A DNA stretch of 64,000 nucleotides from contig CM054178.1 in assembly GCA_028829895.1 (NCBI GenBank), positions 66,388,335-66,452,334 of the forward strand, in the 5' to 3' direction. Below the pieces are notes generated by a model. That model saw only the letters and a program-made list of their open reading frames with translations, was not told the origin of the DNA and searched no databases. Position numbers and translations under genes: made by a program. Source of the DNA: Sinotaia quadrata. Lineage: Eukaryota > Mollusca > Gastropoda > Architaenioglossa > Viviparidae. Positions 1 through 13,611 of the stretch are shown here, piece after piece (the stretch's first letter is position 1; each line of letters begins with the position of its first letter).

Positions 1-3113
<3,113 letters not shown>

Positions 3114-3873
3114 TAAATGTTATTTTTTTGTAACACACAAAAATTTCGAAGGAATTGCAAAGTTCAAATAAATTCTTTACAAGAATTTTTTTGCTCAGCA
3201 CTGCATTTTGAATTTAAAATTCAATTGTTGAGCAGTATACACTTTTTAAATACAGAAATGTAATGAGTATACATCACAAAACTGTAAAACACATTATCAT
3301 TATTTTGCCTAATCAATTAAAAGTCCAATTGCACAATTCATATTCAAATTCGTTGTTCATTTGTTCAAGCAACGCACACCCTTTTTTTTCAACCAGTTTT
3401 TAGCATCTCTTCCATTTGAAAATCGTTAGGAACTAGCAAATATTCAACGTCTGATGAATACTTCTCATAAATAAACAAAAGAATCATCTGCTTCGTAAGT
3501 CAAAATCGGCTGTTTGCTGACACAGACTGTCAACGAAGTAGACTGCATTTAAAAACATGACTTGCAAGATTTCCACGTTGTGTAAAAACAATCAGTCACC
3601 CCAGATCCCAAGCTTATTTCTATTGCTTGAACAGTCTAAATAAAACTATCCAATGGAATGAGTGATGCCAATTGCATGGTCATGGAAACATATATTTACT
3701 TCAAACTGATTGGCTCATTTGAAGGACTAAGAAAATGCACGCAACGAACTGGTACGCGGTACTATAACAGGATACGCACCCGATTTTAACGAGCCACAAA
3801 CAGCTGATTCCATTGGACTACCGAACATTCATCAGATCGAACGTACCAGCTCTTTGTTCCCCACCTTTTTTGT

Positions 3874-4914
3874 GTGCAGATTACTGAGATAAGGATGGAC
3901 AGGCTAAACACACGAGCATCAACCACTACAGCCCACTCTACCTCCAAGCCCTTCTTCGGGCGGGAAAAAGGTTTCAACGTAAATGACTACACCATAAAAT
4001 GTACAAGCAAAGCAAACAAAGAGGAAAAGGAATATACCCCTCATGACCTCACTATTGAGTTAAGAAACACTCTTCTTGATGAAAAATTCTCCAGACTAAT
4101 ATGGGACCTCTGCCATAACACGGCAACCAGGTTTGAAGCGTCTAAATTGGAAAAAAATCCTGACAACTGCGGACGCAGGCGATAAATTTCATGCTGAATT
4201 ATTAAGACACCTGTACTACTCAGCAGAAAATACAAAACCACCACCACCACCACTACTACCACCATCGACTGAAACCATACCTCTATCATATGGAAAATAC
4301 CACTATCAACAAAAGTAAACTCTTCACAGACTGTGAACAAAGAAAATCATACGAAAAAGGCTTTTTCTCCAGACACCAACTATGAGACTAATGAAAAGAA
4401 AAGACAGACACCAACTACTCAAACTGAGGAGAAAAAATACAGACAGCCTCAAGAAGAAATAGGAGAATAAGAAACGACAAAAATATATCCAATACTCAGA
4501 CCACAACCATCGTGATGAAAGAACAAAAATTCAAATGTCTACACCACGGAACCAGACAAACAGACTGAAGCTGACACCGCTCTGGATGAGATTTCAAGGG
4601 TGCTCGAGGCCCCACCCCTCTCACCCTTATCAGTGACGCCACCTAGAATATCATCCATGGTGGCAACATCAACAACAGAAGGCAACCAACAACAACGGCA
4701 ACAACAGAAGGCCACCAACAACAACGGCACCAACAGAAGGCCAACAACAACAACGGCAACAACAGAAGGCCACCAACAACAACGGCACCAACAGAAGGCC
4801 AACAACAACAACGGCAACAACAGAACAGGGCCAAAAAAGTCGGCGACCACTACATCACATCCGAAAGCACAACAATATCAGCCCCAAACAACGACGCAAT
4901 TACTACCACAATAG
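3874..4914 (+). pseudogene. Decayed coding-like stretch, possible mobile-element ORF remnant
   Basis: Successive open segments in shifting frames look protein-like. One at 3874-4185 includes YTPHDLTIELRNTLLDEKFS and RLIWDLCHNTATRFEASKLE. It is followed in another frame by DAGDKFHAELLRHLYYSAEN and a proline run, then a Lys/Glu/Thr-rich piece (4321-4470). Last comes a Gln/Asn/Thr-rich segment at 4600-4914 made from CAACAA-type repeats. Amphipathic segments ending in a low-complexity tail would fit an ORF1- or gag-like protein of a retroelement, but I recognise no domain. The frame breaks and the intronic position argue against a functional gene. Function unknown; the mobile-element reading is inference. 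Confidence 0.3.
4664..4825. repeat. CAACAA/CAACGG-rich internal repeat
   Basis: Degenerate tandem copies of GGCAACAACAGAAGGCCAAC-like units with a period near 33-60 bp, part of the Gln/Asn/Thr-rich open stretch. It is open in several frames on both strands only because the unit lacks stops. Confidence 0.8.
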
Positions 4915-5430
4915 CAAAGACAAAAACAACAATGGCAGTACTACGAACATCAGCATCCGCAATGAGGATTTTTTTTAACCACCCAGTGGCGGACATGATC
5001 CAGCCGATGCTCAACCATCTATACAGGCCACCAGCACCCATCTTTGTACATCCAAAAGGACACTGGGGACAGCCACAATAGCAACGACAATACCATCAGT
5101 GAGGAAGCCGGGGGGGATGAACATCCCGGGCGCACGTACACACTAGGTACAGACCTGGTGTGTTACTAACTTGGGCTCTGTAAGACACCCTCTCTCACTT
5201 CACCATCAGGAACGACAGCAACAATAACCACCACAACTTCAGCCCACGGATTACTGGGTTAGAGTCCGCCTTTGCCGGCCAGATATATTTACAACGGACG
5301 AACGCAGCCAGCAAGCCATATCAACCCTCCCTCCTTCCCCCAGCACGAAAGTGGCGAAAGCCGGAAGCGCCCACCCCCTACATTAATACACATTAACGAG
5401 CTATCGCTGAGACCCAAAACAGGCATCGGG

Positions 5431-5859
5431 TTAAAATAGCCACCCAAAGTCCACATAATGGACTTAAAATAGCCACCCAAAGTCCACATAATAGACTTAA
5501 AATAGCCACCCAAAGTCCACATAATAGACTTAAAATAGCCACCCAAAGTCCACATAATAGACTTAAAATAGCCACCCAAAGTCCACATAATAGACTTAAA
5601 ATAGCCACCCAAAGTCCACATAATAGACTTAAAATAGCCACCCAAAGTCCACATAATAGACTTAAAATAGCCACCCAAAGTCCACATAATAGACTTAAAA
5701 TAGCCACCCAAAGTCCACATAATAGACTTAAAATAGCCACCCAAAGTCCACATAATAGACTTAAAATAGCCACCCAAAGTCCACATAATAGACTTAAAAT
5801 AGCCACCCAAAGTCCACATAATAGACTTAAAATAGCCACCCAAAGTCCACATAATAGAC
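5431..5859. repeat. 33-bp minisatellite, 13 near-identical copies
   Basis: The unit TTAAAATAGCCACCCAAAGT... repeats every 33 bp from 5431 to 5859 with only one or two substitutions overall (the first copy has TGG where later copies have TAG). Because 33 is a multiple of three, the - strand stays open and reads MWTLGGYFKSI about 12 times. That is a by-product of period and lack of stops, not evidence of a protein. High identity suggests recent expansion or ongoing homogenisation. Confidence 0.97.
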
Positions 5860-6327
5860 TTAGAAAGAAAGATAGAAACTTTTACCTTTTCCAGCCATCT
5901 GTTCCTTCTGCAACCCGTTCAGGAAGAGACTCAGAACAGTCTTTAACTCTCACTGGAAGAATTTCCACCCTGATTTGAAACCACGCCCACCTCTACCTGG
6001 ACTTTCTTTTACTCACTCACATTTAAGAATCCAACTCCAGCTAATTTTTTTATTTATGACTTTCTCACATCTTCTGCACCCACATTTTGTCAACACACGT
6101 CACTGTCCAAGGACAAGTTCACAAGTGTAACAACCTAAAATTTGCATAACACATAATCGGGTCAAGAAAAGACTAAAAATCTATCGTTTAGGCCTACCAC
6201 GTTACTGCTTAGATGCCAGGGAGCTAGGGTTCTCACAAACAATAGCAAGAGTCCTACCCTGCGCCCACTACCCTACGTGCCCTCTCTCACTCAAACAGCT
6301 TATCTCCTCTTGCACCTTTATACATAT

Positions 6328-6441
6328 TATGCCAGTGACTATGTAAGTTACATCCCTCTGCACATCAAGCCAGTGGCAGTATCAATTAACATCCCTCTGC
6401 ACATCAGGATAATGGCGGTATAAATTAACATTCCTCTGCAT
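6328..6441. repeat. 39-bp tandem repeat, about 2.5 copies
   Basis: CATCCCTCTGCACATCA recurs at 6351, 6390 and, with substitutions, 6429, separated by GCCAGTGGCAGTATCAATTA-like sequence. Located about 140 bp before the next exon. Confidence 0.85.
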
Positions 6442-6584
6442 ATTTAATTTTTAATTTTTATTTTATTTCGATTAGTTATTAATGGTTGATGTCGTGAAGT
6501 TACTGCTAGTTTTGATCTGGTGGCTAGTATGGTATGATTCTGGTGACGACCTTAATACAAAGACCTTGACAACTATGTCAACAG

Positions 6585-6684
6585 GTGAACCGTCCCCTGG
6601 CGATGAAGAAGGACGGTATACAAACCAGGAAACGGAAGCCCAAGAGCGCCAAAAGTAAAGCATCAAAGGCCTCCGATGACAACG
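6585..6684 (+). CDS. GATA transcription factor, basic-tail exon after the C-finger
   Basis: This 100-nt exon (33 codons plus one base) begins VNRPLAMKKDGIQTRKRKPK and continues as a Lys/Ser/Ala-rich basic stretch ending SDDN. In GATA proteins this arm follows the C-finger, contacts the DNA minor groove and carries the nuclear-localisation signal. The acceptor is TCAACAG|GTG and the donor AACG|GTACGA, leaving a phase-1 intron that matches the two leading bases of the next exon. The sequence is intact, and its match to the family immediately after LHG confirms the splice. Confidence 0.96.
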
Positions 6685-6803
6685 GTACGAGAATGGTTTG
6701 CTTATAATAGTCTGACTGTTAGAGAAGCCGTTCTTCCAAATGTGCTAATATTTCATTAAATTTAATCATAGCAATAAATCTGTTGTCGTCATAATTACTA
6801 TTT

Positions 6804-6842
6804 TTCTTCTTCTTCTTCTTCTTCTTCTTCTTCTTCTTCTTG
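6804..6842. repeat. (CTT)n microsatellite
   Basis: About twelve uninterrupted CTT/TTC triplets within intron 3. Confidence 0.95.
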
Positions 6843-6952
6843 TTTAACGCTCTTAGTGAATCAATGCTAAGATTCTAATTTGATCCACTGACTGACTGAT
6901 TAGCAAAAGAACTGACCGCACGATACAATAATCCTTTGACAGATATTTTTGA

Positions 6953-7123
6953 TTTGCTCTTGTAAGACAACTGTATAAAATGTACTGACTGGCTCTTGTA
7001 AGTCTAAGGTATAAAAATGAACTAATTGCTCTTGTAAGACAACGGTATAAAATGTACTGATTAGCACTTATAAGACAATGGTATGAAATGTAATGATAAG
7101 TTCTTGTAAGACAACGGTATTAA
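6953..7123. repeat. 35-38-bp degenerate tandem repeat, about 5 copies
   Basis: Repeats of CTCTTGTAAGACAACGGTAT followed by AAAATGTACTGATT. Intronic; copies diverge by several substitutions. Confidence 0.85.
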
Positions 7124-7295
7124 CGGTGTTAAATAACTGAAGATTTGAATAAAGAACGTTAATAAATAACTGATGATTTTAATATGAAATAGAGAGTGAG
7201 TGTTTCAATACTTATAAAATAATTATAACTCGTTAGTATTACAGCGTCTTCTCGACTCAGTCATTAGAATGCTTGTACGTACTTGGTCTTTACAG

Positions 7296-7819
7296 AGAAC
7301 AAAAACACGCAGCATACGCCAAGCAAAATTCCCGTGGAAAATTTGGTGAAACTGGAACCCAAGTCTTCGGACGACAATATGCACGCCCCACACCACCACC
7401 AGATGTCGCCATCTCTTGCCAACGGGTCAGTGACCTCCGGCCACGAGACGGGTAGCAGTGGATACTCTATCTCTAACGGGTATCTCACGCCTCCTAAGTC
7501 CGAGACTGACGCTATGGTGTCCCTGGGCCATACAGTTTCCAATATGACGTCCCCTCACAACATGACGTCGCAACACATGACGTCATCTCACATGACCTCG
7601 CAGCACCACATGACATCGACTAACTACCTTTTACCGCCGTCTCCTCCGAAAGCTGTGCCTGTTACCATGGACGACTCTTACGCTGCTCGTCATCATCTCC
7701 TAGACAACGACGCTGCGGCTGCGCAACATGCTCATAGTCATGCGCATGCGTCGTCCATTCACATGCAGGTGTCTTCCGACGGAGCATCCATGCACGCAGT
7801 GTCCGTGGGAGCTAGCTAA
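7296..7819 (+). CDS. GATA transcription factor, terminal coding exon
   Basis: Two bases complete the split Glu codon, then 173 codons lead to TAA at 7817-7819. The region is unstructured and rich in Ser, His, Met, Thr and Pro. Visible elements are IPVENLVKLEPK, which holds a psi-K-x-E motif (VKLE) typical of SUMOylation sites; His runs at about residue 27; five MTS repeats spaced by His/Gln/Ser in the middle; LLPPSPPKA; and a final Ala/His-rich segment ending SVGAS. A long, low-complexity C-terminus after the basic arm is usual for this family and evolves fast, so it does not fix orthology further. The four visible exons together encode about 307 residues of the protein. Confidence 0.93.
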
Positions 7820-8520
7820 GTTTCTGGCGGCTTGAATAAAATTGAGAACCAGATCTAAAGCTGTACAAACTGGACACTTTGAAATATACCTCAGTTCAAA
7901 ATTCTGCTAGGACATTCGTACCAAAGGAATATGAAAAAGAAAAATTATTACAGATTTGAACTTCACTAGTTGGAAGTCCAGTGTCGTAACCTTGCGTTAA
8001 TGGTGATGTATATATTAAATTGACTTCAACCCAAACGCACCTTACCCCCCCCCCCCAAATACTTTACTAAAATATTTTAGCGTTGTTTAAATACAGATTT
8101 AATCTGTAGATTCATCTGATTTGTTGACAAACTAATTTTATATAACGCACTGTCCATTTCTGGTCAATATCTTTTAAGAGAAATCATGTGTTAATATTAT
8201 TTTTCATGCTCATCGTCAAGGTCCATCTTCATCATCTACCAAACGATGTTTTCAATAGCATAGAGTAGGCACACTTTTGTTTTGTTTTTGTCTTCTTGTT
8301 GCGATTTTCACAAATTGCTTTTATTGGTCAACTGAATCGTTGTTCCTGAATTTATACTCGTATTATTTAAAATAAGTTTTTCTTTTAAAACAACTATAAT
8401 TTACAGATGGAACAAAATTCACCACAGCAGCGAAGATCCCCACTTAGCTATTAATAAACTAAATGCAGTATAGAAATGCAGCAGAGCTTGACTGCCACTT
8501 GTAAGCATTTAGTCAAATAC
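7820..8520 (+). other. Presumed 3' untranslated region of the GATA gene
   Basis: Sequence after the stop codon has no open frame of interest. AATAAA occurs at 7835-7840, only 16 bases after the stop, which is too close to be the obvious main signal. Other AATAAA-type hexamers occur near 8562 and 10773 (the latter followed by a GT-rich TTTTGTGCTTT). The true 3' end cannot be decided from sequence. A run of about 14 C lies at about 8045-8057. Confidence 0.4.
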
Positions 8521-8689
8521 AGTTGCCTGCTCTTGATACCGTCAGTGCAAAGTCAACTGTAATAATAAAGCATCACTATGAAATATTTTATTTTATTTTA
8601 TTTTATTATCTGAAAGAAGAAAAGACAAACACGAGCGGAATTTTCTCGGCAAAGAACATTATAGTTTACGAACACTTAACGATGGTTAA

Positions 8690-9010
8690 TAAAAATACAG
8701 TTGTAAGATACCAGAAGTGGTGGTTAATGAAAACACAATTGTAAAATGCATTAGTGATGATTAATGAAAAGAGACTTGTAAAATATATTAATGATGGTTA
8801 ACGAAACTATAATTGTAAGAGTTATGACTCAGTAACGCACATTTGTAAGATATACTAGTGATTGTAAATGAAAACACAATTGTAAGAGTGACGACTCGGT
8901 AAAGCACAATTGTAAGATATACTAGTGATTGTAAATGAAAACACAATTGTAAGACACTATTAGTGATGGCATATTAAAGCACAATTGTAAGATACCATTA
9001 ATGATAGAAT
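8690..9010. repeat. Degenerate tandem repeat (GTTAATGAAAACACAATTGTAAGAT theme)
   Basis: About seven imperfect units of 37-60 bp share AAAACACAATTGTAAGA and TTAGTGATGGTTAATG. No open frame. May be within the 3' UTR or just beyond it. Confidence 0.8.
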
Positions 9011-9437
9011 TTCAAGCTCCGTTCTTCTTGTTTGTTTGTTTGTTTGTTATTTTGAGGTGGTTGGGGTCATGAGAGAGAACCACAAATTTTAGTCAACTTA
9101 CTTTAAAACAATACACATCCAATCAAACAACGAAAGAAACTAATGACAACACGCAAACAGCTTAATCGTGTTCGTAGATCCCCTTTGTTTTCTATCACAA
9201 GCATATGTGCTTCTCTTTGGTAATGTGCTGTTGTCTGCATTTCTTCATCTACGACTAATTAATTATTCACGAAACCAAGGATGCCCGTTTTCTTCTGTAC
9301 TGGACGGCCAGTTTTAAGATTCAAATAATTTGATTCATTCGGAAAGAATTAAAGTATTATAATTTCTTTCTTTGTTTTGTTTGCTTGTTTGTTTGCATTT
9401 TAAATTTTTTTTTAGTATCTCCTTGTATTAACAATGC
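9010..9437. other. No gene seen
   Basis: AT-rich, with short GTTT runs near 9030 and 9375. I see no conserved coding or structural signal. Confidence 0.6.
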
Positions 9438-9731
9438 TCCAGTGCTCGTGTTGTAACAGAACATCTATCCTGGTTCAGTTCGATACTCCAGTGTTCGAGT
9501 TGTAACAGAACATCTATCCTGGTTCAGTTCGATACTCCAGTGTTCGAGTTGTAACATAACATCTATCCTGGTTCAGTTCGATACTCCAGCGTTCGTGTTG
9601 TAACATAACATCTATCCTAGTTCAGTTCGATACTCCAGCGTTCGTGTTGTAACAGAACATCTATCCTGGTTCAATTCGATACTCCAGTGTTCGAGTTGTA
9701 ACATAACATCTATCTGGTTCAGTTCGATACG
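9438..9731. repeat. 49-bp minisatellite, about 6 copies
   Basis: Unit TCCAGTGTTCGAGTTGTAAC + AGAACATCTATCCTGGTTCA + GTTCGATAC, repeating every 49 bp from 9438 with a few substitutions. More degenerate relatives of GGTTCAGTTTTGATACG continue to about 9880. Confidence 0.95.
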
Positions 9732-10083
9732 CTACAATTGATGTCAAAGTGTGTCCAGAGTGTATTGTAATTTTATATCTGCCTTGGTTCATTTTTGATA
9801 CGCTAAACTGAATGTCACAGAAAGACCGGAAAGAGTTTTAATTTTTTTAATCTGTCTGGGTTCAGTTTTGATACGGTAAATACAATGCCAGTGCATGTCC
9901 AGAATTTAGCATCTGTTTTCAAATAGTTTTTATTTGGACATTGCACAAATTTACTCAGAATTATCAGAACTTCAAAGTACTGAAAGAAGTTATGTTCATT
10001 TTTGAGGGATGTTTCTTTAAAGTTTTGCTATGACCTGTTAATGAAAGTAAAATAAAAGAGACAAAGATTTAATTATTAGGCAG

Positions 10084-10084
10084 T

Positions 10085-10143
<59 letters not shown>
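10084..10143. repeat. Compound (GT)n(GA)n microsatellite
   Basis: About 26 bases of GT dinucleotides are followed by about 34 bases of GA dinucleotides. Confidence 0.97.
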
Positions 10144-10146
<3 letters not shown>

Positions 10147-10885
10147 TTGGAAACTGTTATTAAGTTTGAGTATGTGCGTGTGAAAACCAAAAAGTGACCG
10201 TTTCTTCCGAAAGTGCATAATATATTACAACGCTAAAAAACAAACACAAGTGTTGATAAAGATTGCATATGTTGTGAAGTTGTAAGAGACGTTCATTCAG
10301 ACAGTAAAGTAGACAGACAATATATGAGTATTTACTGCATAAATGATATGGTACACAGACTGTGATTCTGACGTCCGTATATGAACAGATGATTTATCAT
10401 TGCACATTTAACATCTGAACGACAGAGACCTCCCATTTACCGTCCACGACTTTTGTACTGTACATAAAATAAGTTGGTTTTGATTGTGTTTGCATTTATG
10501 AAACTATAACACTCAGGAATAGTAGCTAGCTGTATGATGTTTTGCTCCAATTTAATACTTATCAAATTGATGGTCTTGGTCAAGAACATTTGAAAGACCA
10601 CTGTTAGAATTCATTAAAATGCCATTTCTGAACATTTACGTAAAAAATGTTTCGAAAATGAACTATTAAGATGACTATTAACTAAAAATGTATATAGAAA
10701 GATTTCGAAAATTGAATTTATAACATGACAATTTTAGCTATGCACTGCGTCAGATATGAACTGCTCATTCAAATAAAGTTTTGTGCTTTAAATTAGCATT
10801 GTTTATCCGTGTTTGTGACGTCAACATGAGGTGTTTTGAACTTACTAATTGTTATTCAATCAATAACCATATATATATTCATTCA
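10144..10885. other. No gene seen; possible distal poly(A) signal
   Basis: Unique AT-rich sequence. TGTACTGTACATAAAATAAG lies near 10453, and CAAATAAAGTTTTGTGC lies near 10770, the latter having the layout of a polyadenylation signal with a GT-rich downstream element on the + strand. If the GATA 3' UTR were long this is where it could end; that is inference. Confidence 0.35.
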
Positions 10886-10888
10886 GTA

Positions 10889-10890
<2 letters not shown>

Positions 10891-10941
<51 letters not shown>
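10891..10941. repeat. (CA)n microsatellite
   Basis: About 50 bases of AC dinucleotides followed by AGAGAGAG. Confidence 0.97.
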
Positions 10942-10944
<3 letters not shown>

Positions 10945-11096
10945 AGAGATGCGTGAGAGTGTTTTTAATACAGACTGAATTTGTCAATGTTATAAATGTA
11001 TGTATCTGTGTAAGTCTAGAAACTGATATATACAGAAAGACACGGGGAGACAAAAAAATATAACAAACACACACACTGAGAAATTCACAGGAAAAA

Positions 11097-11235
11097 AAAG
11101 TATACACACGCACTCAAAGAGAAACGGAAAAAAGTATACACACGCACTCAAAGAGAAAAGGAAAAAAGTATACACACGCACTCAAAGAGAAACGGAAAAA
11201 AGTATGCACACGCACTCAAAGAGAAAAGGAAAAGA
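11097..11235. repeat. 34-bp minisatellite, 4 copies
   Basis: Unit GTATACACACGCACTCAAAG + AGAAACGGAAAAAA, alternating AACGG and AAAGG variants. Confidence 0.93.
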
Positions 11236-11301
11236 GATTGCCTAGCGTTCTGTGAGAACATAATTATTAATGAATATTTATAACTTGCGTGTACATTATG
11301 T

Positions 11302-11556
11302 CTTGATCCTCACTTAACAGTGAGCTCTTGTTTCTCTATTTTGATCCTCACTTAACAGTGAGCTCTTGTTTCTCTATTTTGATCCTCACTTAACAGTGAG
11401 CTCTTGTTTCTCTATTTTGATCCTCACTTATTGCACGAGAGTGAGCTCTTGTTTCTCTATTTTGATCCTCACTTATTGCACGAGAGTGAGCTCTTGTTTC
11501 TCTATTTTGATCCTCACTTATTCGCACGAGAGTGAGCTCTTGTTTCTCTATTTTGT
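11302..11556. repeat. 38/44-bp minisatellite, 6 copies
   Basis: Unit TTGATCCTCACTTAACAGTG + AGCTCTTGTTTCTCTATT. The first three copies carry AACAGTGAG and the last three a longer TTATTGCACGAGAGTGAG version, so two subtypes form separate blocks, as expected from stepwise array growth. Confidence 0.94.
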
Positions 11557-11639
11557 TAATCACAAACGTATTCAGTGAAACACACATGCAAAAATACAAC
11601 AACGAAAATTAAACTCCAAACGCAGATACTTGAACAAAA

Positions 11640-12270
11640 ATCTGTCACATAAACAAATAAAGAATATGGACATGAAAACGTCACATAAACAAACAAAGAA
11701 TATGGACATGCAAACGTCACATAAACAAATAGAGAACATATCCAAGAAAATCTCTCACAAACAAAGCAAGAACAGTATAAAGAAAAACCTTGTCATATAA
11801 TCACGAAAAGAGCATATTAAAAAAAAATCACGTCACATAAACACTTAAAGAATCACATGAATAAAAAGCTGTCACATAAACATAAAGAACAAAAACGTCA
11901 CACTAGCAAATAAAGAACATGGACATAAGAACGTCACATAAACAAATTAAAAATGACATGAATGAAAGCCCATGATATAAAGTAAGAACTGCACAAATGA
12001 AAACCAAACTAAAAAATTCATATATAGGTCAATTCAGAATCAAATAAATTAAGAACCAAATAAATATAAACCAATCATAAATTAAGAACGAAATAAATAT
12101 AAACCAATCATAAATTAAGAACCATGTAAATATAGTCCTGTCATATAAACGAATGGAGAACCCAATGAATAATACCTATTAGATCAACAAATTAATAAAA
12201 CTCTCTCACATCAGCAAATTAAGAATCAAATTAATAAACATCTGACATTACAAGAAAGATGTCCGCCGTT
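11640..12270. repeat. Degenerate tandem repeats (GTCACATAAACAAA theme)
   Basis: An old, diverged array of GTCACATAAACAAATAAAGA units, 35-45 bp long, grades into TAAATATAAACCAATCATAA-like units near 12060-12120. No coding signal. Confidence 0.75.
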
Positions 12271-12600
12271 CATTATTTTCTTGCCTTTAGTTACATACAC
12301 ACACAAAGAGTACTATACACATATACAAATACAGACTCAAGGGCGAGCACTCAGAGAAGCTACAGGAAAAGAAGGAAGTCTGGACATCACTAAAGTTTCC
12401 CAATAAGCAGACCCAGACTTCACTTTCTGAACCAGTGACTACGGCCTTCTCTAACACAATAGATTCCAGAAACCGCTCGTCCAGAAAAAAGGGAAAGAAC
12501 TCGTCCTAGAGATTATGTGGTATTTTCTGAAACAATTAGTGTTTTGTTGGTATACGTCTAAATCACATAAATTTAACCCATACTTAAATTTATACAAGGA
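12270..12600. other. No gene seen
   Basis: Mixed-composition unique sequence between two arrays. Short open frames only, no splice-supported exon. Confidence 0.55.
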
Positions 12601-12604
12601 CCAA

Positions 12605-13340
12605 GAGTTCATTTCAAACTTATTTTTACTGAAAGACGTACAATGAATATCTCTGTTACAAAAATTTCATTTCAAACTTCATATTTTGAATGAAAGACAA
12701 ATAAATATTTATGTTACAAAACGTTCATTTCAAACTTTATATTTGAATGAAAGACAAATATTTATGTTGAAAACGTTCATTTCAAACTTCATATATGAAT
12801 AAAAGACAAATATTTATGTTGAAAACGTTCATTTCAAACTTCATTTCTGAATGAAAGACAAATAAATATATATGCTTCAAAACCTTTATTTCAAATTTCA
12901 TACTTTGAACGAAAGACTAATAAATATCTGTGCTACAAAACGTTCATTTCAAACTTCATATTTTGAATGGAAAAATAAATATTTATGTTACAAAAAGTTC
13001 ATTTCAAACTTCACATTCTAAATGAAGGACAGACAAACATCTATGCTACAAAACGTTTATTTCAAACTTCATATTATGAACAAAAGACAAATAAATATTT
13101 ATTTTACAAAACGTCCATTTGAAATTTCATATTTGGAATGAAAGACAAATAAATATTTATGCTACAAAACGTTCATTTGAAACTTCATATTTGGAATGAA
13201 AGACAAATAAATATCTATGTTGCAAAACGTTTATTTTAAACTACCTATTTTTAATGAAAGACAAATAAATATCTATGTTAATAAACGTTTATTTTAAACT
13301 ACCTGTTTTTAATGAAAGACAAATAAAATATCTATGTTGC
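12605..13340. repeat. 60-66-bp degenerate minisatellite, about 12 copies
   Basis: Recurring ACGTTCATTTCAAACTTCAT followed by ATTTTGAATGAAAGACAAAT and AAATATTTATGTTACAAA. Copies differ by substitutions and small indels. A short CCCTAACCCTAACC motif lies just after the array at about 13350-13363. Confidence 0.92.
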
Positions 13341-13610
13341 ATACTATACCTAAATGTAGCCCTAACCCTAACCAAAGTGGTGTTCTGGAAATTGCGATTA
13401 GTCTCTGCTGATGAGTGTTTGTTTCCTGTCAGCATATTGTCACGTGTAAATTGTTTTCTTGAATTTCGTGTACGTACGCTGCTCATTCTGTAGGAAACAA
13501 AGTCATACGAAAGTGGGCGTTCCACAAAGCTCGGAGTACCGGCTTACGTGTATTACCATACATGCATTGCGGCCTAATGGAATCTTACAGACTGAGCACA
13601 ACGCTATTAC
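13340..13610. other. No gene seen
   Basis: Unique stretch with overlapping short open frames on both strands (13275-13525). Neither has family-like sequence or splice context. Confidence 0.5.
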
Positions 13611-13611
13611 T

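Larger units (their letters stand above)
6685..7295 (+). other. GATA intron 3
   Basis: A 611-bp GT-AG intron of phase 1. It contains a (CTT)n tract and a degenerate 35-38-bp array; the acceptor is GTCTTTACAG at 7295. Confidence 0.92.

Noticed and set aside
5289..5852. 187-codon - strand frame with an 11-residue repeat
   Set aside because: Produced by a stop-free 33-bp minisatellite with near-identical copies in an intron; alternative frames are equally open.
7835..7840. AATAAA as the main polyadenylation signal of the GATA gene
   Set aside because: Only 16 bases past the stop codon, and several later candidates exist; cannot be decided from sequence.
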